From NCBI RefSeq assembly GCF_000764305.2, contig NW_025930575.1, positions 1 to 64,000 on the forward strand: DNA of 64,000 nucleotides, written 5' to 3'. The DNA is from Hyalella azteca (taxonomy: Eukaryota > Arthropoda > Malacostraca > Amphipoda > Hyalellidae). Under the pieces are notes generated by a model. It was not told the DNA's origin. It saw only the letters and a list, made by a program, of their open reading frames with translations, and ran no database searches. Of this stretch, positions 44,701 through 55,921 are shown one piece after another (the stretch's first letter is position 1; the number at the start of each line of letters is the position of its first letter). A program made the translations under genes and the position numbers.

Positions 44701-46929
44701 AAATAGAAAAATTGTCAGTGATGACATATGTAATATTATGATGTTGGGTTTATTTTATAGCAATTAACCATTGCATTAGCTGAATATGCTTGAACATTGA
44801 GAAAGATTTAGGGAATTCGTGTTAATGGCACCTAACCATGCGAGTCCCTACCCAGATTTTCACGGTTGAAACGGAACGTACGGTCAGCTTTACTGTTGAC
44901 TAGGACATGAAACCTGGAAGAGGAGACTTTGGTGATGACATCGGTAGTGCACGATTCACGTTCTTAATCCCCAACAGTTGGCGGTCATGAAACATATGGA
45001 TAATTCTATGAAAAAAAAAGTTCCAGCTAATTTTTCCAAATGTACATCATCAGGAGCAATCGATGCCGTCTGAATTTTTGAGTGTAGTCCCCCCTCAATT
45101 TCTAGTAAACCAAATAAGGATAAACTATAGCGTAAAATATATATGTTACGTATATAACAAATAACAGTTTCAAATTTTTAGCAGCAGTAGTTTAAGGGAA
45201 AATGTTCAAATTTTATGCACCACTTTCAAGGTTTCGTGGTTTTTATGACATGTATGGAGTTAAAATTCCTATGATGTCCGAAAGTTTCATCTTGTTAAAA
45301 TGTTTGTGTTCATGTCCGTAAACTGACAGAAAAACGTCGTGATTAGCTTTCAGATGGCACACAAAAGAACCATACTAATGAATTATATGCGAACCCTATT
45401 ACTTTGTGTTCTGTGATACAGAAGTTCGTACCTTAAAGTTCCTTCACATCGACGATGCTAATCTGTGCAAATTTATTGAACTTCATCGGAAATTCAATTT
45501 AGACATTCTCAGAAGATACCTAGCGGTAATGTATTATCAATATACGCGCATTAAATACACACTAACTTCCATTTGAATTCGTTTCTTCTACTTCATGCTC
45601 TTTTATGAGAAAAAAAAGGTTAGAAACTACAGGATTGGGTCACAGAATAAAGGTCAGTGGTTAGTCCAAACCGTCCGAATCAATTCGCCTGAAGCAAGAG
45701 CTTCTCTGAAGAATGACGGAGAAAAATTTAATAGGTGAACCAAACTTGAGAATTTAATTTCACCCTTTCAAAATAAAACGAAAAGTACACCAACTTAACA
45801 ATCTCTCTTGTCTGTAGATGTCAAGGCTTAGTGTACATTTCAGTAAGACTTTTGTATGAACTAAGAGTCACCACGCGCTATTCACACTAGTATTCTAGAG
45901 CAGAACTTCGGAGTTTATTACAGTGAAATATTTTTGGACGTGCTGTTCAGGAACGATCATGTTTGTATTTTTTTCAGCGGTGGAAAAGCGTTTTTCTTCC
46001 CCCACTTCTGAGAACTGTGACTGGGAGTTTCTAAAGTGCATGCGCTTAAAACACGCTCGCATGGCGTATGGCATCACAATGTACTTCCTACCAGCACGTT
46101 TTGCTTATGTAGCTCCCCTACATCTTCTATTTGTAGAGCAATTACCTCTCCAAAATTCAATCCATAAGAGCATTTGTGCATAAACACGTGAAATAAATTA
46201 AATTAAGCTTATTTCATTATTTAACTGCTGCCATTGTTTGCTCATTGAATTCGTACCGTTTCAAATAAAGTCAAACTTTGAACTGCTTTATGAGCTAAGT
46301 CATATTCGACATAAATTTTCAAATGAGAAATTTTCTTGCCTTTGCAAGCCTTGTCTGAATTTTTTGCATCAAATTCCCTAACTGATTGTGACACAAAAAT
46401 TTACATTTCTGTTATTAAAAATGAGTAACTCATCTTTCTCAGCGTCCCTCCGGTTGAAAAGTGAATGGAATATTGTTATTGCCACTGAATTTCTTCTCAT
46501 CTTAAAATACTCAAATACCTATTACTGAACATCAATGATCAATTCTGGCATTAATGAGGTAATTCAAAATTAACTAAGTTGAGAGGAAAAGAAACCTTAG
46601 AAAATTTTTCATATGTTTTACGAAAATATTTCGGGGACTGGCTCTATTATCTGTTCGAAAATGTAGAGAATACTTGTACAATAAAATTGAGTTATCTTGC
46701 AGTATTTTAATGACAAACACGGCAGTTGGTTGTTACGGGTTAACGGGTGGCTTATTGCAACCGCAGTCTGGTAGTGCAAGGAACCGAGACAACTATGCTA
46801 TTAGGTCGCCATACGTTGTGAGTTGGGAACTATTCGAGAGCTGGTAAGAGTACTAAGTGATGCTTCGCTGTAGCGTATATGGTGAACAGTCATATAATAA
46901 TGACTTCCAAATTCAATTCAAGTTTCGAC
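44701..46929. other. Gene-poor stretch
   Basis: No supported exon. Only short frames, no recognisable transposon ends. Confidence 0.4.
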
Positions 46930-47303
46930 AAAACAATTAACAAACTGACTTTGAGAATAGAGGGAAATGTACTCCAATGGATCAGGAATTTCCTAGTAGG
47001 CAGAAGACAACGTGTCAGCATTAACGGAACCGTATCAGACTGGGTAACTGTGCGAAGTAGCGTACCGCAAGGAAGCGTTCTTGGACCTGTTTTGTTCGTC
47101 GCTTTTATAAACGATCTACCAGAAGTTGTGTCAAGCGTGTGCTCCATGTATGCCGATGACACAAAAGTTTATAATACAGTTAAGGATGCGTCAAATAAAA
47201 TGCAACTGCAAAATGATCTTGATAGTTTAGTTGACTGGGCTGATGCGTGGCAGCTGCGTTTCAATGCTGACAAGTGTAAAGTACTTCACCTCGGCAAGAA
47301 CAA
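46930..47303 (+). mobile_element. LINE reverse transcriptase fragment (CR1/Jockey-like)
   Basis: Plus strand: QWIRNFLVGRRQRVSINGT, then VPQGSVLGPVLFVAFINDLP, the YADD box in SMYADDTKVYN, and FNADKCKVLHLGKNN. It is closely related to the fragment at 26664-26960. The RT frame stops exactly where a 1,090-bp duplicated block begins (47304), which may be a misjoin rather than a natural truncation. Confidence 0.92.
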
Positions 47304-48393
47304 TGATCTAGAATTAAAATTATGATTCGTAAAGATAATCAGCAGAAATTGTGAATTGTGATCATCATGAAAAGAAATTATGAATTGTTATGAATCACGA
47401 TAATCATCAATGAAACTTACTTAAGAATCGTGTTGATCATAAATAAAAATTATGCATCGTGATAGTCAGAGCTAAAAATTTTGCCATGTCTTGGGGGAAT
47501 TTTTTTTCACTTTCTGCGCAGGAATCGTTCATTGAATTTAAGAGCCCATACGTATTGCTACGAGGTGCAATTCTGTTTCTATAATTTCTTAACAGATTGC
47601 AATTGTGTTGCCCTTTTTGAGTTCGTTAATTAAAGCGTCATTTCAAAATTATCGACACTCGAAAACGCATGGCTCCAGAAGGAATTATGCTTTAGGAAAG
47701 AAGGGAGGAATTCATTAGAAATGCTCCGGAAGGAATTATGTAATTAGAATTAGCGAATCGATTCCAAATCCAATTCCTTTAATGTTCTTAAGTGAAAATT
47801 ATCACTCGGAATAAAAAACCTACAATGAAATATCTTTCTATCCAGTACCTTCAGCAAATTATATAACTTATGTAACTTCTCAGATTTGTCTCAAGGAATG
47901 AATGCCACATAGAGTGCCATTACTGCGTGTGCTGCTCAGTGTGTCATCACTGCTCACTCCATACCTCATTTTTAGCTCATTTTCTCATTTATGGAAAAAA
48001 AATGCGCTATTGTGCTCGTCATGTCCGTCCGTGACTTGACGTCACGGATGGACGAGAAAATGCGCTCTCTTTCATTCACTGCAGTGAGTACTGAGTTATA
48101 TTTTACAGGCTGGAGTCACTGCTGCTGGGCACGAAGGCGCCGGTGGTGCAGTGGGTGAAGGTGGTTGAGCACCCTGAGCTGGCGGGCCGCAAGGACCACT
48201 ACGTCTTCGAGGCACATATCACGTAACGAACATTCATCAAATATTTCAACTCCTTCAGTGTAGAATCGGAAAGCCTGCGTTTCTGCCACAGTCGATTGTG
48301 GAAAAAAAATTTGTGAAGCTTATATAATACCGAAGACATTGAAGAAAACGGCAATTTGTAATGTGATCAACAAACATCGTGCAACATTAGGCT
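47304..48393 (+). repeat. 1,090-bp block, copy 1 (copy 2 at 56530-57619)
   Basis: The two blocks have the same length and I saw one clear difference (GGTGGTGCAG versus GGTAGTGCAG inside the exon). Each carries an inverted GCGCATTTTCTC palindromic repeat and the E-Syt exon LESLLLGTKAPVVQWV. The flanks differ on both sides. Confidence 0.92.
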
Positions 48394-51240
48394 GGGTATA
48401 CCCACTATACCCATTAGGGTATAGCGGTATGTTGGTTCAGAACTATATAAGCTAAGTTACACGCAAAGAGAGTTTTATACGAGAATTAATTGAAAGATAC
48501 GAGTGTTAGGAAAGTGTATTTAGGTGTAGGTATCCGTAAGTGGCATCCTGAACGTTGGAGGACAAGGCTGTAGTGAAGTGACAGTTAACTCGACTAACGA
48601 AGAAAGAAAAAGTCAATTTAGAAGTAGTTCGGATGTTTACGAAAGGCTTGATCTTATTAGAAAAATTGAAGATTTAACTAATTATAACTAAGTTTAACAT
48701 TGAATGTTCCTACAAGGGAAAAGACACATCGTTCATCCGAATTCAGTCATGAATTCGGTCCAGCAGCTATCTCAATCAATCGTCAGCTATGGAAAGATCG
48801 GGTTCCAAAGGCCGGATCCCTTGTGAATCAAGTCACGAAAAGTTCAAGAATCGGCAACAGGCCATGGGCCTATTTCTTCAGCGCCGACACTTCTATTCTA
48901 TTATATTCTAATAAAGGACTGGAATAGGAAGCTTAGCATATCGATATAAATCACATCTTGTCCCGTGTGCAGGTACATCAGCGACGCCGAGCTCGTGCTT
49001 TATTCGAAAAAGTTTAAAGCGGGAATTCGGGACTTGCACGTGAGTATATTTCTTACAAGCTATTTTTGTCTCGTATCATATTCATCTAGATGAATTATGG
49101 AAAATTACTTTTGTTCCGTAGTCTGAATACTCTCTTTTATAAAGGATTTTATTCTGATTTTGCGTTTCCATTTGATTATATAAAATCATTTAAAATTACA
49201 ACCAGCTATTTCAGAGGCATCTGATGGTCAATAGTTTGTAACTTGTTTTGTGAGAGCGTTTCCTGTTCACTGCATTTGTGAGTGCTCTGTCTGATCACTG
49301 CATTTGTGAGTGCACTGTCTCTTCGCCGCATTTATGAGTGCTCTGCCTGGTCACTGCATTTGTGAGTGCTCTGTCTCTTCGCCGCATTTATGAGTGCTCT
49401 GCCTGGTCCTGTCTCTTATACACATCTAGATGTGTATAAGAGACAGGGCTTGAATGCTTCTTTATTGTTATATCAGCAGCCATTTTTCTTGAAGCCTTCT
49501 CGAGGGGCTGGCAGGCGTCAGTGTNGTATTGAACATTATATCACAGCTAAAGTTAAACATACTATATATGCGTCTTAAACATACTATATATTTACCTCCT
49601 CCAGCCTCCCTCCATCGACTTCAACTCCACCAGCACCGCCAGCGCGCTAGACATGGTGTCGGGCGAGCTTTTCTCGTCAGTATTGCACATCATCACGCGG
49701 ATAAAGTTAAACATACTATATATGCGTCTTTTTTGTTTAATTTCATCAGATTTTTTGGAGACTCTGAAACTGGCAAGAAACTATCCACTTGAACCTCCGA
49801 TAATTGAAAAAAAATTTTCAAGTGCAGCCGCTGAATTCGGATTCCAAATTCCATTCTTATTATTTGGTGATTCAAAGTTTATTTTAAAAGTTTTATGTAA
49901 CTTAATTTCTTGTTAGATTTATTTGTCTTCTCTAATTTAGCTTGCGAACGCAACAAGCACAACTGCAGGCACTTCAATTTAATCGTTTCGAAATTTTGAA
50001 AGCTGCAGCTAAAGTGATGAAAAATCATGCGTCTGCAGGAAGCTGATGCACTCCTTCCTGACGAAGGTCATCTCAGACCTGCTGGTCGCCCCCAACAGCA
50101 TCTCCGTGCCCTTCGTCGACGCCTCCGCCATACGGTGTCCCTCCCCTCCCGTAAGAACCGCTAATTATTTCTGTATCAATTATTTCTCGTGACTAGAGTT
50201 TACGTTGAGAAAGTGAACGTTATTATGGTAGCATAAAAAGACCGACGAAAATACCCGCTAATTATTTCCGTATTAATTATTTCTCGTAGCTAGTGTTCAC
50301 TTTGTGAAGGTGAACGATAATAATACGATAATTATGGCAGCACAAAGAAATCGACGACGATGCCTCAAGAAGATGAGTTCTAACTTCTTTCGCCAGCTTC
50401 AGATTATTCACATAATTTTAATAACAATTTTGTTCTTGCTCAGGATCAATGTTTAGTTGAAACGGACGAGACTGAATTGAGCTCCCAATGAGATTAACAA
50501 TTCATAGACCATAAAAATATTGAAAAAAATCAAGCTTATAACGTTCTCTCATTTTTCTGTTCATTATTATTACCTTCAGTTATTACAATGAGAATACTTC
50601 ATTTAAGTCCAGCAGCTATCTCAATCAATCGTCAGTTATGGAAAGATCGGGTTCCAAAGGCCGGATCCCTCGTGAATCAATTCACGAAAAATTCAAGAAT
50701 CGGCAACATGCCATAGGCCTATTTCTTCAGTGCCGACACTTCTATTCTATTCTATTTCATCCTACATGCGTAACATAAAACATTGCTCACCATTGCCGAA
50801 GTGCTGAAGTCCGGGTCATCTGTGCGTCACTGTAGCGCAGTTTCTTGCTCAGAATTGCGGTGCCATCATCACGGCCGCTGTATGCGCTGTGATGATGGCA
50901 CCGCGGCACCGAGATGGAGGAGCGAGGCGTGGGTTCGAGCCCCGGGAAGCTCAGTTAAAGTCTCAGTGTCGTTGGTGGACGGCGTTTAGTCGCCGTCAAA
51001 AAAGTGGTGCTTTCAGCATGGCCTAGCGCTCCCTTAAACACTCTGGGTATGTTACCTGGTGATCTTAAGGTCTTTTAATCCGTTAACGCTTTGCAGGGCG
51101 CGGTCCGCGTGTGCGTGGTCGAGGCCCAGGATCTACGCGCGCATGATTTCCTGAGGAAGGTCGACCCATACTGCGTGGTGCGCCTGGGCGCTGAGCACTC
51201 GGTCACGGCCTGCCTGAAGAACTCCAACAACCCTTGCTGA
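48109..51240 (+). CDS. Misplaced second set of extended synaptotagmin SMP/C2A exons
   Basis: Five exons in phase order: 48109-48222 (LESLLLGTKAPVVQWVKV, KDHYVFEAHIT), 48973-49039 (YISDAELVLYSKKFKAGIRD), 49605-49675 (SIDFNSTSTASALDMVSGEL), 50039-50150 (KLMHSFLTKVISDLLVAPNS, ISVPFVDASAI) and 51097-51240 (AVRVCVVEAQDLRAHDFLRK, VDPYCVVRLG). They are the lipid-transfer SMP domain and the start of C2A. They lie upstream of the exons for the N terminus of the same protein (54452), so they cannot be used in order as assembled. One SMP exon (between 49039 and 49605) is missing where adapter sequence (49409-49446) and N49525 sit. The frame of the last exon ends NNPC then TGA, where a C2 domain needs W; no GT donor is present. 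Most likely a haplotype contig placed beside the main copy, and it holds two exons that the main copy lacks. Confidence 0.85.
48758..48911 (+). repeat. Dispersed repeat with TATTC-rich tail, copy 1
   Basis: GTCCAGCAGCTATCTCAATC through CGACACTTCTATTCTATTAT is repeated at 50607-50757 with about 6 percent divergence. The pentamer-rich 3' end (TTCTATTCTATT) is like the tail of a SINE or short LINE end. Confidence 0.7.
49240..49408 (+). repeat. 28-bp minisatellite (GTGAGTGCTCTGCCTGCTCA), left part
   Basis: Copies of a unit like TGCTCACCGCATTTGTGAGTGCTCTGCC run into the adapter at 49409. The same array appears in the other copy at 57625-57982, where it runs into N57983 and adapter. Confidence 0.88.
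49409..49446. other. Tn5/Nextera mosaic-end adapter pair (contaminant)
   Basis: CTGTCTCTTATACACATCT directly followed by AGATGTGTATAAGAGACAG. A frame through it reads VSYTHLDVYKRQ, a known signature of this contamination in predicted proteins. Confidence 0.98.
50607..50757 (+). repeat. Dispersed repeat with TATTC-rich tail, copy 2
   Basis: Partner of 48758-48911; same orientation, diverged by point changes. Confidence 0.7.
50815..51050 (+). repeat. tRNA-derived SINE, copy 1, with hairpin insertion
   Basis: CACTGTAGCGCAG is an A-box-like start and GTGGGTTCGAGCCCCGGG a B box, the two internal Pol III promoter elements. About 60 bp are inserted between them compared with the copy at 59277-59450. 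The insertion makes a perfect inverted repeat (50857-50872 GCGGTGCCATCATCAC, 50889-50904). Confidence 0.7.
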
Positions 51241-54200
51241 TTGCGCGGCTGGCGCTAAATACACTACGATGAATAACTATAATATGCCGTGAGGTGCAGA
51301 AAAAACCTAACCTGTGGTTGAGCGGAGATATCAACTTCGAAGGAAATCTTTACTAGAATTTTGAATAATGAACTCAATTTCAGTTGGTCTTGTAATATTC
51401 CAGTTAATACTTCATGATTTCCACTGATGCAATAACAGTTAATTGCACGAAATTCGAATTCGTATATATAATATACATGGTAGGCTTAAAATTTCCTACT
51501 ACTTGCCATTAGGCCGCTAAGATCAAGCATGACCATCTCTGACAAGGGCGTTATATTTTTGGTAGCCGTCAGTTAAGCTGCTGATCCCGATTGGCGTAAT
51601 GGTTCATCGCTAATAAGATTTTAACTCCAACGCCAGGGTAAGTTGTTACTCGCGAAAGTGTTGAAATTCGAATGTACTGTGAAATACCGTGATATCAGCG
51701 AACATACAACTGATTTATCATGTTTGGGTATTTATTCTTTGCTTTTTGTTTTTAGGATCACTCGTTCTACCTAGCAACTCCTCTAGCTCCCTCTTTACGT
51801 ATTAGATTTGTCACAGCTTTCTCTTTCTTGTCCGATTTGCTGGTATTTGTTTCCGAGTAACCAATTTGTTGGTTACTCGGAATTGGTTGAGTAACAAATT
51901 TATCATTTCGCATTCGTTACCCGTTCTGATTCGTCACTTTAATAATTAGCAGTTTACCTTTACTACATCAACTTTAGCTTGTCATTGGCGTTTCAAATGC
52001 CGTTCAGCCTGGGCCTGGCTTACAATAGGGAAGTGTCTTACTTTCCGGTCTTGGTAGGCGTGACGAGAGGACCATTCGAACTTTGGAGGTGACGCGATTA
52101 GTAATCTGAAAATCTGAGGATAGTTCGTCACAATAAACATTCACTTAATTGCAGGGGTGAATGGGATAAAATCTCTTAACATACACTGCTAGATGACTGC
52201 ATTTATTCACCCCAGTAAGAACAACTGCAAAGGAATATTGCAAAAGTTTAATGAAGAAAACTTCACACGTCATATCCGTAATAATGGCTTCAAAATTTCA
52301 ATTAAAGTTTAAAAAAAATTACAAAACTGATCTCCAAACCCTCACCAAGACTTCATTTCTTGCGTGGTTTAAATATTTCTAAAATTATCCTTTTATTGCC
52401 ATGCACACATCAACTTCCCTTACCCCCAGACTGATTCCTAAAGTAAGAGTACGCTAATCAGGCATAAACTTGTTTACCATTGACAACAAAACTTTCCATT
52501 TCAACAAAAAAATTAAAATCGTAAAAGAATATAAGACAAAATTATCAACCATCGTCACACGCGTCTTGGTTCATTACGACATCCCATCACCTATCGTGAT
52601 CTCGGCAGATAGTGCTGCGATCTGATAGCCCAATTACAATGATTCGTATCATATAATACAAAATTATTTCCTCTCAAACTTATAGCTATTGAACAACCAA
52701 AAAATTTACGGTCACAAATAAATTGAGATATCCTCCCCACTCAAGGCTGGACACTGAACAACCTCAACAATGCTCCGGTAACAATAGAATTATTTGAATG
52801 ATTTCCTCTGTCAAACGATAACATCATAATGACCCGTGCACATTTTAGATTCCTTTTCATGAATATGTCCAATTAAACCAAGATCGAGAGTATCTGTAAT
52901 ATCATTATTGACAATAAAAACACGTTCTCAGGAAATGATCGATCCTCTAAGACATTAAAGCCTCCGGTAAATTGTACTGTTATTCAACCACAGAATTTGG
53001 CCAAAGTTTTACTTTTGGGGGAGTTTTCTGCATATCTTATTTGTAATGAATGAAACAATCCGTGCAATTTGAATTCAGAAGTAGGGAATATATCATTCAA
53101 AATTTAGTATCATTCAGCCTACACGACTGCACCGCGGGACCGCCATGATGACGCACAGCATCCATCAGCTCTTGCGAGGCAGTGAGGTGTCAGGAGGTAG
53201 AGGGAACACGCTTGGCATCTCAGACTCAGTGACTACACCTGTTATACTGAGGTCAGGCAGCGCCAGCCTGCTTGCAACGATGACCCATCATTTGTTCCTT
53301 CATCTCGTATTACTATGTTGCCGTCAAATAACTCGCAGAAAAATAAGATAGTTCCAAGTTTATACTTTTTAGTCCAAACAAAGGGTTTTTAACTTACAGT
53401 TGAAGTCCTAAGAAATTTCGCGCTCCTAGGGGGATTGTTCCTGAGCGCCTCACTGCTGAGCTCGCGGTGTCTGACTGCAGATCTCAGTTGTGGGGTTAAG
53501 TTATTATGAGAGTAGGATTCCTTACATTAATTTATTATGTAGGTAGGATTCCTTACATTTCCCTTCTCTGTCTCTCTCGTGCGGGCGGCCGACGACCCGT
53601 GTAAGCGACCTCTTGTTCGAGTGTCTTAGCTTCTGTTTGTTTTCACCTGTCCCTCCTTGTCACTTCGTCTCTTTGAGATGCTAACGCTCCTTCCTTCGAG
53701 CCAGCTTCAGCGGACTGGACAATTGAGACCTTCCGCTCCTTGTGGGTGATGAATAATTTTTGGATTTAAGAAACTTTCAATAACTGAGACCTTCCACCTC
53801 TTTGGTGATGTTCATCTTGAATTTCGGTGCGAGATAGCTAAATAGCTGAAGCGCTAGTAAACATTTGTCCACTAAACTAACTAACCAACCTACAGTTGAA
53901 GGAGATGGGACCTTTCAAGAGCTCTCGATTGGTGATCATAAACGTAAAGCACCACACTAGATACTGAATGGGAGAGTCCACAGGTCCATCAATCCAAGCA
54001 AAACGTAACTAATTTATTTGCAACCACAGCACAGCGGGTAGAAGTAAAAAATGGTAATGTAAACTTCCGCGATCGAAGCTACCAGGAGCCGAACCTCCGG
54101 CTCCTTGCGATAGGTAGAGCGATCCGTGACTACAATCACCGCGTGCGATAACGCTAGGGTTATCAAGCCACTAGCGTCCTTATCTCGTGTTTCCCAGAAC

Positions 54201-54451
54201 GAAAAATTAGTATGTCGTTGGACTCCGGAGGAGATGATACTCCCGCAGTGATGAATCAATGTGTCGTGGAAGTGAAACGAATAGTGATAGAAGACTACAA
54301 CTTTCATTCGAACAATGAAAGATGAAGATTCTAAAATGTTCACCACCAGAGATGTTCGCCATATTTCTGCTGCAACGGGACGAATATATTTCATTCATTA
54401 TCAGCTGTAGAGACGCTATTTGCAAATGAATCTGGAACTTGAAAGCTAAAA
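51241..54451. other. Intergenic stretch before the E-Syt start codon
   Basis: No supported exon or element. A perfect 14-bp hairpin (TTCCGAGTAACCAA, loop TTTG, inverse) lies at 51851-51882. The right end should hold the E-Syt promoter and 5' UTR. Confidence 0.45.
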
Positions 54452-55921
54452 ATGGAAGATTACCTTCAATCAGATTTTAGTGGTCAACCGTTGACTTCTT
54501 GGGACTGTCTGATGTTATACATCAGCAAATGTTTCGTTCGTTTTGTAGACAAGCTAGGAGTTCTTCTGGTGGATGCGGTAGCAACTGTGACCGCGTACAA
54601 CGACCGACATCAGCTGATTAACTTCCGTTCGTTTTTTATTTATGTTATGATAGTCTTTGTCGTTTTTGCACTGGGCAAAATAAGCATGGCGCTTCTTTTT
54701 ATGGCGATAGTTTGGCTGGCTGCAAGTGAGAAGCAAGTGAGTACGAGAAGGAAAAGATCTGATCTAAGAGAAGCTGTACACGATGCTGATCCCAGCACGC
54801 TGGTTTGGCTTGCACAATATCTCGCTGACAGAGGCTATTTACACCCAATTCAAAACAAGGTAAGTGTAATGGTAAAATGAATAAAGTGGCACTCAACACT
54901 TTAAAAAGAACAATTGAGCTAAGATTGAACATTTACTCTTTACAGAATTATTGCGCAGAAGCGCACCTCGCACATATGCATGCAGTGTATAAGTACAAGT
55001 GTATATTTACAACAAGTTCACTCGCAGATTCCCTATATTAAAAGCACCTTGTCCTCGAACTTGGAGTCAAATGGAAATTAAGAACATGGAACTCTAAACT
55101 AAGAACATTAACAATCTAACGCCCTCAGAAAACGTCGTTAAACTAACGTCAACCGTGACTTATTTAAATTTTTGAGGGCTTCACAGACTTCTACCTCCGT
55201 CAGATCTTCTAATCAACCAAATTATCCAAAAATTCAAGTGCTCCAATTTACGGTTTCCTTGCTATAATTCTTTGTCTGTTTTTTCATTGCAGGTGAAATT
55301 AGAAGAGGAGCGTGTCAAGTGGGTGAACATGGTGAGTGTGACGCTAGAAATATTTTTATTTATTGTTGCGTCTTCTTATCACATTCAATAGAAAGAGTAA
55401 TTTGCGAGTGACTTTGGACATACATACTCGTGAAGTCACCTTCATACCCAAGCTGTCAAATTAAAGACTGAAAAAGAGCCACCTTCGTCAACATGGCTTG
55501 AAACCAAATATCATATCATAATATCATAATATTCAGATCATAATCATGATCTGAATCATAATATCATTTCAATCAGTATGCATCGCCAAATTATGTTAAA
55601 ATGGTAATATTACGAATAATAATAATATTTCTCGTACTCTCGTAAAAATTTGAGCTCTACATTTGAAACTGGTTGGATTTTTAGAAAAATCTACTTTGAT
55701 CAGGTGGTGCTTGGATTTCACAATGCATATCGTAAGAACTTTGGTAATGTGATCGGTAGAAGTGAAATAACTTGCACTTCCCCGCAGTTGCTTCGCCAGT
55801 GCTGGCCGCACGCACAGCCTTTCTTCCGGGACAAGCTGGCACAGCTGCTGGAGGTTGCCAACCAACACCTGCAGGAGCGATCCTTTATGGGGGTGCCGCT
55901 ACAGCAACTTGTGGGCCTCAG
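54452..55921 (+). CDS. Esyt: E-Syt N-terminal exons: membrane hairpin and start of SMP
   Basis: Exon 54452-54859 (136 codons) begins MEDYLQSDFSGQPLTSWD. Residues about 60-92 hold two hydrophobic runs (FFIYVMIVFVVFALG and MALLFMAIVWLAA) separated by a short KIS turn, the ER hairpin of E-Syts. Exon 55293-55331 encodes only 13 residues (VKLEEERVKWVNM), the conserved ERVEW-type entry to the SMP. Exon 55788-55921 encodes WPHAQPFFRDKLAQLLE and continues the first SMP helix. All donors are GT. Confidence 0.9.

Noticed and set aside
49366..49578. 70-codon frame containing VSYTHLDVYKRQ
   Set aside because: It crosses adapter sequence and an N; known contamination signature.
51851..51882. Perfect 14-bp hairpin as a terminator or regulatory RNA
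   Set aside because: Isolated in intergenic DNA with no transcript context; such hairpins arise by chance or fold-back events in eukaryotic DNA.
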